Of a stretch of DNA of 64,000 nt, positions 1 to 10,513 are shown piece by piece; the stretch's first letter is position 1; every line of letters starts with the position of its first letter. The stretch lies in assembly GCF_003367175.1 (NCBI RefSeq), contig NZ_QRGA01000004.1, positions 185,935 through 249,934 of the forward strand, read 5' to 3'. A model generated the notes under the pieces. That model saw only the letters and a list, made by a program, of their open reading frames with translations. It ran no database searches and was not told the origin of the DNA. The position numbers were made by a program, and so were the translations under genes. This DNA comes from Trinickia dinghuensis (GTDB lineage: Bacteria > Pseudomonadota > Gammaproteobacteria > Burkholderiales > Burkholderiaceae).

Positions 1-269
1 GGACGAGCACGTGGCGCACCGCGAGGCGCGTCTTCGCTTCGACGGTCGGTCGGACGAGCACGCGGTGTCTTCGCGGCAAACCCCTCGCGCTTCGGTGCGT
101 CGGCTTTACCGCCGGCGCGCGGACGCGGCGCGGCCGCCTTTTCCGCCGGAGCGGGCCGCTCGGCGGGCGCCGGACGCGGAGTCTTTCGGGCCGACGGGCT
201 GCCGGCACGAACGGGAGCGCGGCTCGGCGATGTCGGGCGCGGATGCTTGGCTGTCAGTTTGGCACGCAT
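1..269 (-). CDS. Arg/Pro/Ala-rich N-terminus of an unidentified protein (partial)
   Basis: A minus-strand reading frame opens with ATG at 267-269, 6 bp after the glnD stop, and stays open to the window edge (about 89 codons). The visible part begins MRAKLTAKHPRP and is dominated by Arg, Pro, Ala and Lys, so it reads as a basic disordered extension; no catalytic domain lies inside the window. The spacing suggests co-transcription with map and glnD. Such extensions occur on betaproteobacterial RNA-modifying enzymes (pseudouridine synthases, helicases), but the function is not determined. The plus-strand frame over the same bases looks like a GC-driven shadow. Confidence 0.5.
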   Translation of the reverse strand, partial: MRAKLTAKHPRPTSPSRAPVRAGSPSARKTPRPAPAERPAPAEKAAAPRPRAGGKADAPKREGFAAKTPRARPTDRRSEDAPRGAPRAR

Positions 270-275
270 AAAGTC

Positions 276-2846
276 TCACACTGCGATCGCGCGCAGCAGC
301 TCGGTTTCCAGCTGAATCTGCAGGCGGTTATCGGAAAGGCCGCGGCCGTCGAGCAGGAACACGTCCTCGACGCGCTCGCCGAGCGTATTGATCCGCGCCG
401 CATGGACGCCGATCCGATGCTCCGCCAGCACGCGCGCGATCGAATAAAGAAGCCCCGGCCGGTCGTTGGCCGACACGGACAGGATGTAGTACTGCCCGCG
501 CTCGTCGGCTCGCAAGTCGACGCGCGGGGTAATCGGGAATGTCCGCGACAACCGCGAAAGGCGGCCCTTGGACGGTTCGGGCAACGGCGTATCGGACGAG
601 AGCCGCGTGGCGAGCTGCTGCTCGACGAGGTTCGCGATGTCGCGATATTGCACATCGTCGTCGGTGCGCGCGACGATGAAGTTATCGAGCGCATAGCCGT
701 GGCGCGTGGTACTGACGCGGGCGTCGAGCACCGACAAGCTGTTGCGGTCGAAGTACGAGCAAATTCCGGCGAACAGGTCGGACCGGTCGGGCACATAGAC
801 GAGCACCTGCAGCGCCTCGCCGATCGGGGACGGCCGTGCCCGTACGATCGGCGCCTCCGTGCGCACATGCCGATGGAGCACACGCGTTTGCCAGGCGATA
901 TCGGCCGCGTCGTGACGCAGGAAGTAGCCGACGTCGAGTTCGTCCCACAGTGCCCGATGCGCGTTTTCGGGCACCGTCTCGAGCCGCAGCAGGGCGAGCG
1001 CTTCTTCCTTGCGCGTCTTGATCTCGGAATGCTCGTCGGGGCGCGCGCCGCCAAGGACGGCCAGCGTCATCCGGTACAGATCCTCGAGCAGCTTGCCTTT
1101 CCACGTGTTCCAGACTTTCGGGCTCGTACCCCGGATGTCGGCGACGGTCAGCAGATAGAGCGCCGTCAGCCGGCGTTCGTCGCCGACGAGTTCGGCGAAC
1201 TGCTTGATGACTTCCGGGTCGCTCGTATCCTGTTTTTGCGCCACCTGGCTCATCGTCAGGTGATGCTGCACGAGCCAGACGACGAGCGCCCCATCATCCG
1301 CCGCCATGCCGTGGTCGCGGCAGAAGCGCCGCGCGTCCGCCATGCCGAGCGTCGAGTGATCGCCCCCGCGGCCTTTGGCGATGTCGTGAAACAGCGCCGC
1401 GACATAGAGCACCCATTGCCGCTCGAAGTTGGCCATCAACTGGCTGCAGAACGGATACTCGTGCGCGTGCTCGGCAAGCGCGAAGCGGCGCAGGTTTCGC
1501 AGCACCATCAGAATGTGCTGATCGACCGTGTAGACGTGGTAAAGATCGTGCTGCATCTGCCCGACGATGCGCCGGAAGTTCAGCAGATAGCGGCCGAGCA
1601 CGCTCGTCTGATTCATGAGCCGCAGCGCGTGCGTAATGCCTTGCGGCTGCTTCAGGATTTCGATGAACAGCCGCCGGTTCTCCGGATCGCGCCGCCAGCG
1701 CGAGTCCATGATCTCGCGCGCGTTGTAGAGCGCCCGCAGCGTACGGGCCGAGAGCCCCTTCGTGCCCGGCGTCATCTCGTACAACAGGAAGGCCTCGAGA
1801 ATGGCGGTGGGCGCGCGCTCGAACACGTCGTCGCTCGCGATCTCGATCATCCCTTGCTTTTCGACGAAACGGTCCGACAGCACGCGCGTGATCCCGCTCG
1901 TACGCGGGAACAGCTGCGCCTCGATGTTCTGGATGAGGATCGTCGCGAGCTGCGTGACGGCCTTTGCGGCCCAATAATAGCGGCGCATGAGCTGCTCGCT
2001 CGCGCGGCGCGCCTGAGTGGCGCTATAGCCGAAGCTTTCGGCCGCGGCCGTCTGCAGGTCGAAGACGAGCACGTCTTGGCGCCGGCCGGCGATCACGTGC
2101 AGCCGCGCGCGCAGCATCTTCAGGAAGGCCTCGTTGCGGCGCAGCTCGCGTGCTTCGCGGGCCGTGATGAGGCCGCGCTCGTCCAGTTCCTTCCAACTGC
2201 GCCCGAAACCCGCCGCGCGCGCGATCCAAAGGATCAATTGCAGATCGCGCAAGCCGCCGGGGCTTTCCTTGATATTCGGCTCGAGGCTGTAGGGCGTGTC
2301 CTGAAACTTCGCGTGGCGCTGGCGCATTTCCAGCACCTTGGCCTGGAAGAAGGCGCGCGGGTCGAGCGCGTCGTTGAAGCGCAGGACGAAATCCTGAAAC
2401 AGCGCGGTGCTGCCCGTGATGCGCCTGGCTTCGAGCAGCGACGTCCGGACGGTCACGTCGTTGCCCGCTTCCTCGATGCATTGCGCGGCCGTGCGCACGC
2501 TGCTTCCGAGTTCGAGCCCCAGGTCCCAGGCCATGCCGATGAAGCGCTCGATGCGCGCGTCGAGTTCGGACGGCGCGTCATCGGGCAGCAGGACGAGGAT
2601 GTCGATGTCGGAGAAGGGCGCCAGCTCGCCGCGGCCGTAGCCGCCGACCGCCACGAGCGCGGCGGAGTCCGGCAGTTCGCAGACGAGCCATGCGCGCCGC
2701 AGCGCATCGTCGGTCGTGCGCGAAAGCGTCTGCATGAGCGATTCGACGCGGCTCGCCGCTTTGAAGCGAGGGAGCAGGTCCGCTTTGGCGGCGCGGTAGT
2801 CGGCTTTGACCGAGGCGGGATCGGTGATGACGGCGGGGGCGCTCAT
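276..2846 (-). CDS. glnD: Bifunctional [protein-PII] uridylyltransferase / uridylyl-removing enzyme
   Basis: 856 aa, normal length for GlnD. It uridylylates and deuridylylates PII proteins (GlnB/GlnK) in response to glutamine and so sets nitrogen-assimilation control in the cytoplasm. The nucleotidyltransferase motif [17 protein letters not shown] lies at about residues 68-84, with the two metal-binding Asp at 80 and 82. An HD hydrolase motif ([13 protein letters not shown]) near residue 485 gives the UMP-removing activity. Two C-terminal ACT domains, in roughly the last 180 residues, sense glutamine; motifs such as [13 protein letters not shown] are visible. It lies 115 bp downstream of map on the same strand. 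No clear Shine-Dalgarno precedes the ATG; the start is chosen because homologues begin at a similar place. Confidence 0.97.
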   Translation of the reverse strand: MSAPAVITDPASVKADYRAAKADLLPRFKAASRVESLMQTLSRTTDDALRRAWLVCELPDSAALVAVGGYGRGELAPFSDIDILVLLPDDAPSELDARIERFIGMAWDLGLELGSSVRTAAQCIEEAGNDVTVRTSLLEARRITGSTALFQDFVLRFNDALDPRAFFQAKVLEMRQRHAKFQDTPYSLEPNIKESPGGLRDLQLILWIARAAGFGRSWKELDERGLITAREARELRRNEAFLKMLRARLHVIAGRRQDVLVFDLQTAAAESFGYSATQARRASEQLMRRYYWAAKAVTQLATILIQNIEAQLFPRTSGITRVLSDRFVEKQGMIEIASDDVFERAPTAILEAFLLYEMTPGTKGLSARTLRALYNAREIMDSRWRRDPENRRLFIEILKQPQGITHALRLMNQTSVLGRYLLNFRRIVGQMQHDLYHVYTVDQHILMVLRNLRRFALAEHAHEYPFCSQLMANFERQWVLYVAALFHDIAKGRGGDHSTLGMADARRFCRDHGMAADDGALVVWLVQHHLTMSQVAQKQDTSDPEVIKQFAELVGDERRLTALYLLTVADIRGTSPKVWNTWKGKLLEDLYRMTLAVLGGARPDEHSEIKTRKEEALALLRLETVPENAHRALWDELDVGYFLRHDAADIAWQTRVLHRHVRTEAPIVRARPSPIGEALQVLVYVPDRSDLFAGICSYFDRNSLSVLDARVSTTRHGYALDNFIVARTDDDVQYRDIANLVEQQLATRLSSDTPLPEPSKGRLSRLSRTFPITPRVDLRADERGQYYILSVSANDRPGLLYSIARVLAEHRIGVHAARINTLGERVEDVFLLDGRGLSDNRLQIQLETELLRAIAV

Positions 2847-2895
2847 AGGTTTAAGCGAACGGCGAGTAGCCGGTTGATACGTGCGTGGATAGGCG

Positions 2896-2925
2896 AAAGC
2901 GCGCCGCCGCTACGGGCGGCGCTTC
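2896..2925 (-). terminator. GC-rich hairpin between map and glnD
   Basis: An 8-bp perfect stem GCGCCGCC (2901-2908) / GGCGGCGC (2915-2922) encloses a 6-nt loop and is extended by flanking AAGC/GCTT. It sits in the 115-bp gap after map. On the minus strand it is followed by only three T, so it is at best a weak terminator or attenuator ahead of glnD. Confidence 0.4.
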
Positions 2926-2961
2926 GTCGATTCGTCGATTGAGGCCGCGCCGTGCCGCCGT

Positions 2962-3768
2962 TCAGGCCGCGACGGCGATCGACGGCTTGGCCGGCGTGCC
3001 CGCCGACACGGTCAGCACGTCGTACCCCGTGTCGGTCACCAGTACCGTATGCTCCCATTGCGCCGACAGGCTGCGGTCCTTCGTCTTGACCGTCCATTGG
3101 TCGGGCATCGTGCGGATTTCGCGGCGCCCGGCGTTGATCATCGGCTCGATCGTGAAGATCATGCCCTTTTGCAATTCGAGCCCCGTGCCCGGGCGGCCGT
3201 AGTGCAGGATCTGCGGATCCTCGTGGAACACCGTGCCGATGCCGTGGCCGCAGTATTCGCGCACGACGCTGTAGCCGCTCGCCTCGGCGTGGCGCTGGAT
3301 CGCATGGCCGATGTCGCCGAGCCGCGCGCCGGGGCGCACCTGCTCGATTCCGAGCCACATGCATTCGTAGGTGATCTGCGTGAGGCGCTTGGCGAGGATC
3401 GAGCCCTCGCCGGCGATGAACATGCGGCTGGTATCGCCGAAGTAGCCTTCCTTGATGACGGTGACGTCGATGTTCAGCGCATCGCCGCTCTTGACGACCT
3501 TATCGCCCGGAATGCCGTGGCAGATGACGTCGTTGACCGAAATGCAGGTGGCTTTGGGGTAGGGCGGATAGCCGGGCGGCTGATAATTGAGCGGCGCGGG
3601 GACCGTGCCCTGTACGTCGAGCATGTAGTTGTGGCAAAGCCGGTCGAGCTCCGCCGTCGTCACGCCGGGCTGGACGAACGGGGTGATGTAGTCGAGCACT
3701 TCGCTCGCGAGACGGCATGCGACACGCATTTTTGCGATGTCGTCTTCGTTTTTGATCGAGGTAGCCAT
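2962..3768 (-). CDS. map: Type I methionine aminopeptidase
   Basis: 268 aa. Removes the initiator Met from nascent proteins; cytosolic di-metal enzyme of the pita-bread fold. The metal ligands are seen in order: NIDVTV (Asp), GDTSRM (Asp), GHGIGTVFHE (His), MIFTIEPMI (Glu) and QWEHTV (Glu). The reading frame is open for 49 more codons upstream, but the family start MATSIKNEDDIAKMR begins at 3768, so that ATG is taken. It is transcribed away from rpsB, a very common arrangement (map divergent from rpsB-tsf), and is followed by glnD. Confidence 0.97.
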   Translation of the reverse strand: MATSIKNEDDIAKMRVACRLASEVLDYITPFVQPGVTTAELDRLCHNYMLDVQGTVPAPLNYQPPGYPPYPKATCISVNDVICHGIPGDKVVKSGDALNIDVTVIKEGYFGDTSRMFIAGEGSILAKRLTQITYECMWLGIEQVRPGARLGDIGHAIQRHAEASGYSVVREYCGHGIGTVFHEDPQILHYGRPGTGLELQKGMIFTIEPMINAGRREIRTMPDQWTVKTKDRSLSAQWEHTVLVTDTGYDVLTVSAGTPAKPSIAVAA

Positions 3769-3947
3769 GGGTACGGGCCTGGAAACGGTGTGTACGTGAA
3801 TGCCGGGATTATCGCACCATATGGGCCGCGTGGCAGACCGGAGCCGCCTGCGTCGTGCAGGGATGTGCGCTTTTCGCGCCGCCCGTGCGTTCCGGTATGT
3901 TGCGGTGCAGCGCAAGATCGCCGGCCAAAGCGGGCGTGCCGCGCGGC

Positions 3948-3977
3948 TTGAGGGTCTGCGCTCTCACGTGATATACT
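3948..3977 (+). promoter_or_regulatory. Sigma-70 type promoter of rpsB-tsf
   Basis: TTGAGG at 3948-3953 and TATACT at 3972-3977 are separated by 18 bp, a good match to -35/-10 elements. They lie about 200 bp before rpsB and leave a long leader of roughly 195 nt. Long leaders are usual for rpsB, where S2 autoregulates in other bacteria; autoregulation here is inferred only. Confidence 0.65.
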
Positions 3978-4030
3978 TTCGGGCTAGTCGTAGAAGTGCT
4001 TAGGTACAGAAACGGCTAGAAGAAAGAAGA

Positions 4031-4064
4031 GTAAGAAGTACCCGTTCGTAAGAAGTACCCATTC
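4031..4064 (+). repeat. 17-bp tandem direct repeat in the rpsB leader
   Basis: The unit gtaagaagtacccgttc (4031-4047) is followed at once by gtaagaagtacccattc (4048-4064); 16 of 17 positions match. It lies in the untranslated leader between the candidate promoter and rpsB. Confidence 0.85.
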
Positions 4065-4180
4065 GCAAGCCGGCGCACCCAGGGTGCCGCGCCGCGATCC
4101 GCAAACGTTCGTTCTGCGAATGTTCGCCGACGCGGCCGGTACGGCAGCCGGCTTAAGACCCAACCCTCGCGGAGAATTTC

Positions 4181-4933
4181 ATGGCAGTTACCATGCGTCA
4201 AATGCTGGAAGCCGGCGTCCACTTCGGTCACCAAACGCGCTTCTGGAACCCGAAGATGGCCCCCTTCATCTTCGGTCATCGCAACAAGATTCACATCATC
4301 AACCTCGAAAAGACGCTGCCGATGTACAACGACGCGCTGAAGTACGTGCGTCAACTGGCAGCCAATCGCGGCACCATCCTGTTCGTCGGCACGAAGCGCC
4401 AGTCGCGCGATACGATCGCGCAAGAAGCGCTGCGCGCCGGCATGCCGTTCGTCAACGCCCGCTGGCTCGGCGGCATGCTGACGAACTTCAAGACGCTGAA
4501 AGTGTCGATCAAGCGCCTGAAGGACATGGAAGCCGCGGTCGAGGCCGGTGAGCTCGAAAAGATGAGCAAGAAGGAAGCGCTCCTGTTCGAACGCGAAATC
4601 GCCAAGCTGCAGAAGTCGATCGGCGGCGTGAAGGACATGGGCGGCATTCCGGACGCGATCTTCGTCGTCGACGTCGGCTACCACAAGATCGCCGTGACCG
4701 AAGCGAACAAGCTCGGCGTGCCGGTCATCGCCGTGGTCGATACGAACCACTCGCCGGAAGGCATCGATTACGTGATCCCGGGTAACGACGACGCCAGCAA
4801 GGCAGTCGCGCTGTACACGGAAGGCGTGGCCGACGCGATCCTCGAAGGTCGTGCGAACGCGGTCAACGAAGTCGTGCAGGCTGCGCGCAGCGCCGACGGC
4901 GACGAGTTCGTCGAGGTGGGCGGGGAGCAGTAA
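4181..4933 (+). CDS. rpsB: 30S ribosomal protein S2
   Basis: 250 aa, starting [26 protein letters not shown], the classic S2 opening. Assembles late on the 30S head/platform region and is needed for S1 binding. The core motif [26 protein letters not shown] is present. A GGAG Shine-Dalgarno (ctcgcGGAGaatttcATG) sets the start. It is first of the rpsB-tsf unit, with a hairpin between the two genes that could lower tsf output. Confidence 0.99.
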   Translation: MAVTMRQMLEAGVHFGHQTRFWNPKMAPFIFGHRNKIHIINLEKTLPMYNDALKYVRQLAANRGTILFVGTKRQSRDTIAQEALRAGMPFVNARWLGGMLTNFKTLKVSIKRLKDMEAAVEAGELEKMSKKEALLFEREIAKLQKSIGGVKDMGGIPDAIFVVDVGYHKIAVTEANKLGVPVIAVVDTNHSPEGIDYVIPGNDDASKAVALYTEGVADAILEGRANAVNEVVQAARSADGDEFVEVGGEQ

Positions 4934-4951
4934 AGCAACCCCGTCGCCGGC

Positions 4952-4985
4952 AAAAAAGGGGGCTCTCGATAGGCCCCCTTTTTTT
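4952..4985 (+). terminator. Intrinsic terminator or attenuator between rpsB and tsf
   Basis: GGGGGC (4958-4963) pairs with GCCCCC (4973-4978) around a 9-nt loop, flanked by A6 upstream and T7 downstream (4979-4985), which makes it terminator-like in both directions. Because tsf follows 100 bp later without an obvious strong promoter of its own, partial read-through is likely. Confidence 0.8.
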
Positions 4986-5089
4986 AAGTGCCGGCGAAAC
5001 GTGCGGCGCGATCGATGCGCCGCGAACGAATGCCTGCCGTTCGCATCGAAAGCGAGCGGCGTATGAAAGACAGACTCAAGGAGCGAATG

Positions 5090-5971
5090 ATGGCGGCAAT
5101 TACCGCAAGCATGGTGGCTGAACTGCGCGCGAAAACCGACGCGCCGATGATGGAATGCAAGAAGGCGCTGACGGAAGCCGACGGCGACATGGGCCGCGCC
5201 GAAGAGCTCCTGCGCGTCAAGCTCGGCAACAAGGCCAGCAAGGCCGCGTCGCGCGTCACGGCCGAAGGCGTGATCGCCTCGCACATCGGCGGCAACGCGG
5301 GTGCGCTCGTCGAACTGAACTGCGAAACCGACTTCGTCGCGAAGAACGACGATTTCATCGCGTTCACCAAGCAAGTGGCCGAACTCGTCGTCTCCCAAAA
5401 CCCGGCCGACGTGGCCGCACTGTCGGCGCTGCCGCTGAACGGCCAGACGGTCGACGCCGTGCGCCTCGCGCTCGTCGGCAAGATCGGCGAAAACCTCTCG
5501 ATCCGCCGCTTCTCGCGTTTCGAAACGTCGAACAAGCTGGCCGCGTACCTGCACGGCACGCGCATCGGCGTGCTCGTCGAGTACACGGGCGCGGACGAGC
5601 AAGTCGGTAAGGACGTCGCGATGCACATCGCGGCCATGAAGCCGGTTTCGCTGTCGTCGGACGATGTGCCGGCCGAGTTGATCGCCAAGGAGCGCAGCAT
5701 CGCCGAGCAAAAGGCGGCCGAATCGGGCAAGCCGGCCGAAATCGTCGCCAAGATGGTCGAGGGCAGCGTGCAGAAGTACCTGAAGGAAGTGTCGCTGCTG
5801 AACCAGCCGTTCGTAAAGAACGACAAGCAGACGATCGAGCAAATGCTGAAAGCGGCAGGCTCGTCGGTGCAGAAGTTCGCGCTGTTCGTCGTCGGCGAGG
5901 GCATCGAAAAGCGTCAGGACGACTTCGCAGCCGAAGTGGCCGCGCAAGTCGCCGCCGCGAAGCAGCAGTAA
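5090..5971 (+). CDS. tsf: Translation elongation factor Ts
   Basis: 293 aa. Nucleotide-exchange factor that recycles EF-Tu from the GDP form. The N-terminal UBA-like and EF-Tu contact region is intact ([20 protein letters not shown]; then [14 protein letters not shown]), and the family motif [14 protein letters not shown] is visible at about residues 73-86. Two adjacent ATGs exist at 5087 and 5090; the second gives the family-typical MAAITAS start, with AAGGAG at 5079-5084. Length equals that of Burkholderia EF-Ts. Confidence 0.98.
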   Translation: MAAITASMVAELRAKTDAPMMECKKALTEADGDMGRAEELLRVKLGNKASKAASRVTAEGVIASHIGGNAGALVELNCETDFVAKNDDFIAFTKQVAELVVSQNPADVAALSALPLNGQTVDAVRLALVGKIGENLSIRRFSRFETSNKLAAYLHGTRIGVLVEYTGADEQVGKDVAMHIAAMKPVSLSSDDVPAELIAKERSIAEQKAAESGKPAEIVAKMVEGSVQKYLKEVSLLNQPFVKNDKQTIEQMLKAAGSSVQKFALFVVGEGIEKRQDDFAAEVAAQVAAAKQQ

Positions 5972-6044
5972 GCGTCGCCAGTCAGTTTGCCGTACCCGTG
6001 GCGGGCGCCATGCTCGCCGCGGCGGGTTCGCCTAGCGAATCGAT

Positions 6045-6085
6045 CCGGGTTAACCCGGCCCTCCGCCGTCATCCGGTTCAACCGG
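6045..6085 (+). promoter_or_regulatory. Two inverted repeats upstream of pyrH
   Basis: CCGGGTTAACCCGG (6045-6058) is a perfect 14-bp palindrome. CCGGTTCAACCGG (6073-6085) is an inverted repeat with one central base. Both share the half-site CCGG(G)TT and lie about 28 bp centre to centre, 90-130 bp before pyrH. They could be a regulator site or RNA hairpins; no T-tract follows, so termination is not supported. Confidence 0.45.
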
Positions 6086-6175
6086 GTGCGGGCGGCGGCC
6101 GAGCTTGCCCGGGTCTATGTTTCACCCCTACAGTTCCACATTGTCGTGATCTCTTCGGCGCGATCGGATACCGCT

Positions 6176-6889
6176 ATGCCCACAGCCTATAAACGCGTTC
6201 TTCTCAAACTCTCCGGTGAAGCTTTGATGGGCGACGATGCGTTCGGCATCAATCGCGCGACGATCGAACGCATGGTGGCCGATGTTGCCGAAGTCGTTCG
6301 GCTCGGCACCCAGCTGGCCGTCGTGATCGGCGGCGGCAACATCTTCCGCGGCGTGGCGGGCGGAGCGGCGGGCATGGACCGCGCGACGGCCGACTACATG
6401 GGCATGCTCGCGACGATGATGAACGCGCTCGCGTTGCAAGATGCCATGCGCCATGCGGGGATCGAAGCCCGCGTGCAGTCGGCGCTGCGGATGGACCAAG
6501 TCGTGGAGCCGTATATTCGCCCACGCGCGATCCGCCAGCTCGAGGAAGGCAAGGTCGTGATCTTTGCCGCCGGCACGGGCAATCCGTTCTTCACGACCGA
6601 TACGGCCGCTGCGCTGCGCGGGTCGGAAGTCGGCGCGGAAGTCGTTTTGAAGGCGACGAAGGTCGACGGCGTATACTCCGCGGACCCGAAGAAAGATCCC
6701 ACGGCAACGCGCTACGCGACGATCAGCTTCGACGAAGCGATCGTCCGCAACCTGCAGGTGATGGATGCGACGGCGTTCGCGCTGTGCCGCGACCAGAAGC
6801 TGCCGATTCGCGTGTTCTCGATCAACAAGGCGGGTGCGCTGAAGCGGATCGTACAAGGCGAGGACGAGGGCACCCTCGTCCACGTGTAA
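6176..6889 (+). CDS. pyrH: UMP kinase (uridylate kinase)
   Basis: 237 aa, amino-acid-kinase fold. Phosphorylates UMP to UDP in pyrimidine nucleotide synthesis; hexameric, activated by GTP and inhibited by UTP in studied bacteria. Motifs: [14 protein letters not shown] at the N-terminus, GGGNIFRG in the phosphate-binding region, and [15 protein letters not shown]. The frame is open 63 codons upstream, but [15 protein letters not shown] is the family start. Placed between tsf and frr as in most proteobacteria. Confidence 0.98.
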   Translation: MPTAYKRVLLKLSGEALMGDDAFGINRATIERMVADVAEVVRLGTQLAVVIGGGNIFRGVAGGAAGMDRATADYMGMLATMMNALALQDAMRHAGIEARVQSALRMDQVVEPYIRPRAIRQLEEGKVVIFAAGTGNPFFTTDTAAALRGSEVGAEVVLKATKVDGVYSADPKKDPTATRYATISFDEAIVRNLQVMDATAFALCRDQKLPIRVFSINKAGALKRIVQGEDEGTLVHV

Positions 6890-6984
6890 ACTCTCGGAAT
6901 ATAAGCGGGGCGCATTTCCGCCCGCGGTGCTGCACGGGCCGCGCATGCGCGGATGCGCACAATGTTGAAGTTTTGGAGGTCTAA

Positions 6985-7545
6985 ATGAGCGTAGCAGAGG
7001 TCAAAAAGAGCGCAGACCAGAAAATGCAGCGGACGATCGAAGCGTTCAAGAACGATTTGGCGAAAATCCGCACGGGTCGTGCGCATACGGGCTTGCTCGA
7101 TCACATCCAGGTCGACTACTACGGCTCGGGCGTGCCCATCTCGCAGGTGGCCAACCTGACGCTCATCGATGCACGCACGATCGGCGTGCAGCCTTGGGAA
7201 AAGAAGATGGTGCAGGTCGTCGAGAAGGCGATTCGCGAGTCCGATCTGGGTCTGAACCCCGCCACGCAAGGCGATCTGATCCGCGTGCCGATGCCCGCGT
7301 TGACCGAAGAGCGCCGCCGCGAACTCACCAAGGTGGTGAAGAGCGAGGGCGAGACGGCGAAGGTTGCCGTGCGCAATTTGCGTCGCGACGCGAACGAACA
7401 ATTGAAAAAGCTCGTCAAAGACAAGGAAATTTCGGAAGACGACGACCGTCGCGCAGGCGATGAGGTTCAAAAGCTGACGGACAAATTCGTCGCCGAGATC
7501 GACAAGCTCGTTCATTCGAAAGAAGCCGAGATCATGACCGTCTAA
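6985..7545 (+). CDS. frr: Ribosome recycling factor
   Basis: 186 aa, normal length. Splits post-termination 70S ribosomes together with EF-G. The N-terminal helix ([27 protein letters not shown]) and the [12 protein letters not shown]-type motif (here [15 protein letters not shown]) are present. A strong GGAGG Shine-Dalgarno precedes the ATG (tttGGAGGtctaaATG). It follows pyrH by 95 bp. Confidence 0.98.
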   Translation: MSVAEVKKSADQKMQRTIEAFKNDLAKIRTGRAHTGLLDHIQVDYYGSGVPISQVANLTLIDARTIGVQPWEKKMVQVVEKAIRESDLGLNPATQGDLIRVPMPALTEERRRELTKVVKSEGETAKVAVRNLRRDANEQLKKLVKDKEISEDDDRRAGDEVQKLTDKFVAEIDKLVHSKEAEIMTV

Positions 7546-7633
7546 GGCTCGTGCGTCTTCCGTCTTTCGTTTTTGTCTTTTGTCTTTTGTGTCGACGCGT
7601 CCTTCTTTTTGTGCAGTTTGAGTCCCGGCGGCC

Positions 7634-8431
7634 ATGACCTATACCAGCTCTACCGTTCGCGTGCCTGATATCGCGGCTGTGCCGCGGCATATCGCGATCA
7701 TCATGGACGGCAACGGCCGTTGGGCGACGCAGCGGCGCTTGCCGCGCGTGGCCGGCCATACGCGCGGCGTCGATGCCGTTCGTACGGCCGTTGAAGAGTG
7801 TGCCCGCGCCGGCGTCGAATATCTGACGCTGTTTGCGTTCAGCTCCGAAAATTGGCGCCGTCCGGTCGAGGAAGTCTCGTTCCTGATGCGGCTGTTCGTC
7901 ACCGCGCTCGAGCGCGAGGTCGGCAAGCTGCACGCCAACGGTATCCGGCTGCGCGTCGTCGGCGATTTGTCGCTGTTCGATACGCGCATACAGGATCTGA
8001 TTCGCCGGGCAGAGACGAAAACGGCCCGCAATACGCGGCTGACCTTGACGATCGCGGCGAATTACGGCGGCCGGTGGGACATCATGCAAGCTGCCCGCAA
8101 GCTGGCCGAACAATCGGTCAGCGAGGGGCGAGTCGTCCCCTTCGACGAATCCGAGTTCGCGCAGCATCTCGCGCTCGCCTACGCGCCGGAGCCCGATCTG
8201 TTCATCCGAACGGGCGGCGAAACGCGCATCAGCAACTTCCTGCTCTGGCAGCTCGCCTATACCGAGCTGTACTTCACGGATGCGTACTGGCCCGATTTCG
8301 ATGCCAAGACGCTGTCCGATGCCATCGCGTCGTACGCCCGCCGGGAGCGCCGGTTCGGTCGCACGAGTGCTCAGCTCGAGCCGCAATCTCAAGACGCATC
8401 TTCGCAAAACGCCGACTCCCTTCCATGCTGA
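7634..8431 (+). CDS. uppS: Undecaprenyl diphosphate synthase (cis-prenyltransferase)
   Basis: 265 aa. Adds eight isopentenyl units to farnesyl-PP to make C55-PP, the lipid carrier for peptidoglycan, O-antigen and other glycans. The catalytic motif [13 protein letters not shown] is at about residues 19-31, and FSSENWRRP and the C-terminal [19 protein letters not shown] are present. The 88-bp gap from frr is an unusual pyrimidine-rich stretch with repeated gtctttt. The stop overlaps the start of cdsA by 7 bp, implying translational coupling. Confidence 0.97.
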   Translation: MTYTSSTVRVPDIAAVPRHIAIIMDGNGRWATQRRLPRVAGHTRGVDAVRTAVEECARAGVEYLTLFAFSSENWRRPVEEVSFLMRLFVTALEREVGKLHANGIRLRVVGDLSLFDTRIQDLIRRAETKTARNTRLTLTIAANYGGRWDIMQAARKLAEQSVSEGRVVPFDESEFAQHLALAYAPEPDLFIRTGGETRISNFLLWQLAYTELYFTDAYWPDFDAKTLSDAIASYARRERRFGRTSAQLEPQSQDASSQNADSLPC

Positions 8432-9246
8432 AAGCCCGCGTCATCACCGCGGTCGTGCTACTGGCGGTGTTTCTGCCGGTCATGCTGTTCGCGCCCGTCG
8501 CGGCGTTCGGCGCGCTGCTCGCGTTCGCGCTCGTCCTGGCCGCCTGGGAATGGGCGCGCCTGTTGGGGCTGCCCGGGCTCGCGCCGGTCGCCTATGCGGT
8601 CGTCGCCGCGCTCGCGCTGGCCGCGAGCACGCGTCTGGGCCTCGGTGCGCATGCGGCGCGGCCGCTGCTCGAGGCGGCCGCCGTGTTCTGGATTCTCGCC
8701 GGCCCATTCGTGCTCGTGCGCAGGCCCACGCTCGCCCACGGTCCCTGGCGGCTGTTTCTCGTGGTTGCCGGCCTCGTCGTGCTCGTGGCCTGCTGGCACG
8801 CGCTGGTCGCCGCGCGCATTCTGGGCGTATCGTTTGTGCTGTCGGTGATGCTCGTGGTCTGGCTGGCCGATATCGGCGCATACTTTGCCGGCAAGGCGTT
8901 CGGAAAGCATAAACTCGCGCCGGCCATCAGCCCGGGAAAAACGTGGGAGGGCGCGATCGGCGGGTGGTTGGCCGTCATGATCGCGACCATCGCCGTCATG
9001 GCGTCGCACATGCTCGCTCCCACACTCGTGTCGGCCCTCGGCGAACGCATGGGGCCGGTGCGCATGCTGCTCGTACTGACGGTTCTGGTCGCATTCAGCA
9101 TCGTCGGCGACCTGTTCGAATCGATGCTCAAGCGTCAAGCGGGCGTCAAGGATTCAAGCGCGCTGCTGCCTGGGCACGGCGGTGTGCTCGATCGCATCGA
9201 CGCGCTGCTGCCGGTGCTGCCGCTGGCGATGCTGCTCATTGGCTAG
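8425..9246 (+). CDS. cdsA: Phosphatidate cytidylyltransferase (CDP-diglyceride synthase)
   Basis: 273 aa, polytopic inner-membrane protein. Converts phosphatidic acid and CTP to CDP-diacylglycerol, the precursor of all phospholipids. The family signature [19 protein letters not shown] followed by [12 protein letters not shown] lies near residues 230-262. Several hydrophobic segments fill the first 200 residues. The start ATG at 8425 lies inside the uppS 3' end (7-bp overlap), so the longer open frame upstream is not used. Confidence 0.97.
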   Translation: MLKARVITAVVLLAVFLPVMLFAPVAAFGALLAFALVLAAWEWARLLGLPGLAPVAYAVVAALALAASTRLGLGAHAARPLLEAAAVFWILAGPFVLVRRPTLAHGPWRLFLVVAGLVVLVACWHALVAARILGVSFVLSVMLVVWLADIGAYFAGKAFGKHKLAPAISPGKTWEGAIGGWLAVMIATIAVMASHMLAPTLVSALGERMGPVRMLLVLTVLVAFSIVGDLFESMLKRQAGVKDSSALLPGHGGVLDRIDALLPVLPLAMLLIG

Positions 9247-9282
9247 GGGCCCACTAGACCCTAGAGGCCCAGGATTAGAGAT

Positions 9283-10506
9283 ATGAAAAAACGTCTGACT
9301 CTGCTCGGTTCCACGGGCTCGATCGGCGACAGCACGCTCGACGTCGTCGCCCGCCATCCGGAGCGGTACTCCGTGTACGCGCTCACCGCCCACCGCAACG
9401 GCGATAAACTCGTCGCCCAATGCCTGCGCTTTCAGCCGGAGGTGGCGGTCGTCGGTGACGCCGAGACAGCCGCGCGGGTCGAGGCGCAACTGAAAACGGC
9501 CGGTTGCAACACGCAGGTGGCCTACGGGGCCGATGCGCTGGTGCAGGCGGCGCAAAGCGGGCAGTGCGACACCGTCGTCGCGGCGATCGTCGGCGCCGCC
9601 GGCCTCGCGCCTACGCTGGCCGCGGCGCGCGCCGGCAAACGCATTCTGCTGGCGAATAAAGAGGCGCTCGTCATGTCGGGCGCGATCTTCATGGATGCGG
9701 TGCGCGATCATAGTGCAACGCTGTTGCCCGTCGACAGCGAGCACAACGCGATCTTCCAATGTTTGCCGCGCGACGTCGCCGAACACGGCGGCGTCACGAA
9801 AATCATCCTGACCGCCTCGGGCGGACCGTTCCGCACGCGCGAGCCGGCAACCCTCGTGGACGTCACGCCGGACGAGGCCTGCAAACACCCGAACTGGGTC
9901 ATGGGCCGCAAGATCTCCGTCGATTCGGCCACGATGATGAACAAGGGCCTCGAGGTCATCGAAGCCCACTGGCTGTTCAACTTGGCGGGCGACCGGATCG
10001 ACGTCCTGATTCACCCGCAAAGCGTGATTCATTCGCTCGTTTCGTACGCCGACGGTTCCGTCCTCGCGCAACTCGGCAACCCCGACATGCGCACCCCGAT
10101 CGCTCATGCGCTCGCGTTTCCCGAGCGGATCGACTCTGGCGTGGCGCAGCTCGATCTCGCGCAGATCGCCTTGCTGCAATTCGAGAAGCCCGACTACGAG
10201 CGCTTTCCGTGCCTTGCGCTGGCGATGCAGGCCATGGCAGCCGGCGGGATTGCAAGCGCCGCGCTCAATGCGGCGAACGAAATTGCCGTCGACGCGTTCC
10301 TCGAGCGCCGAATCGGCTTCATGGATATCGCGCGCACGGTCGACACCGTGCTGGACGGCTTGTCCAACCGCACGCCGAGCGGCCTGGACGACGTGCTGAG
10401 CGCCGACGCCGACGCGCGCCGCGCGGCGCGCGAACTCATCGCCGGCCGCGGCCTTCTCGCGCACGCGGCCAACCGCACGGGCTCCGTCGATCGCGCGGTG
10501 CAGTGA
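9283..10506 (+). CDS. dxr: 1-deoxy-D-xylulose 5-phosphate reductoisomerase
   Basis: 407 aa. Second enzyme of the MEP isoprenoid pathway (DXP to MEP, NADPH). The nucleotide-binding motif [14 protein letters not shown] is near the N-terminus; [10 protein letters not shown], the metal/substrate region [12 protein letters not shown], and [10 protein letters not shown] with [17 protein letters not shown] follow in normal order. It supplies isoprenoid precursors to UppS two genes upstream and ends 7 bp before rseP. Confidence 0.98.
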   Translation: MKKRLTLLGSTGSIGDSTLDVVARHPERYSVYALTAHRNGDKLVAQCLRFQPEVAVVGDAETAARVEAQLKTAGCNTQVAYGADALVQAAQSGQCDTVVAAIVGAAGLAPTLAAARAGKRILLANKEALVMSGAIFMDAVRDHSATLLPVDSEHNAIFQCLPRDVAEHGGVTKIILTASGGPFRTREPATLVDVTPDEACKHPNWVMGRKISVDSATMMNKGLEVIEAHWLFNLAGDRIDVLIHPQSVIHSLVSYADGSVLAQLGNPDMRTPIAHALAFPERIDSGVAQLDLAQIALLQFEKPDYERFPCLALAMQAMAAGGIASAALNAANEIAVDAFLERRIGFMDIARTVDTVLDGLSNRTPSGLDDVLSADADARRAARELIAGRGLLAHAANRTGSVDRAVQ

Positions 10507-10513
10507 GACGCCG

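Noticed and set aside
243-2942. 899-codon open frame on the plus strand across glnD
   Set aside because: It is a shadow of glnD in GC-rich DNA: composition is Arg/His/Gln-heavy, no domain is recognisable and the opposite strand has a complete GlnD.
4016-5947. 643-codon minus-strand frame over rpsB-tsf
   Set aside because: Covers two certain genes on the other strand; His/Arg/Leu-rich with no motifs.
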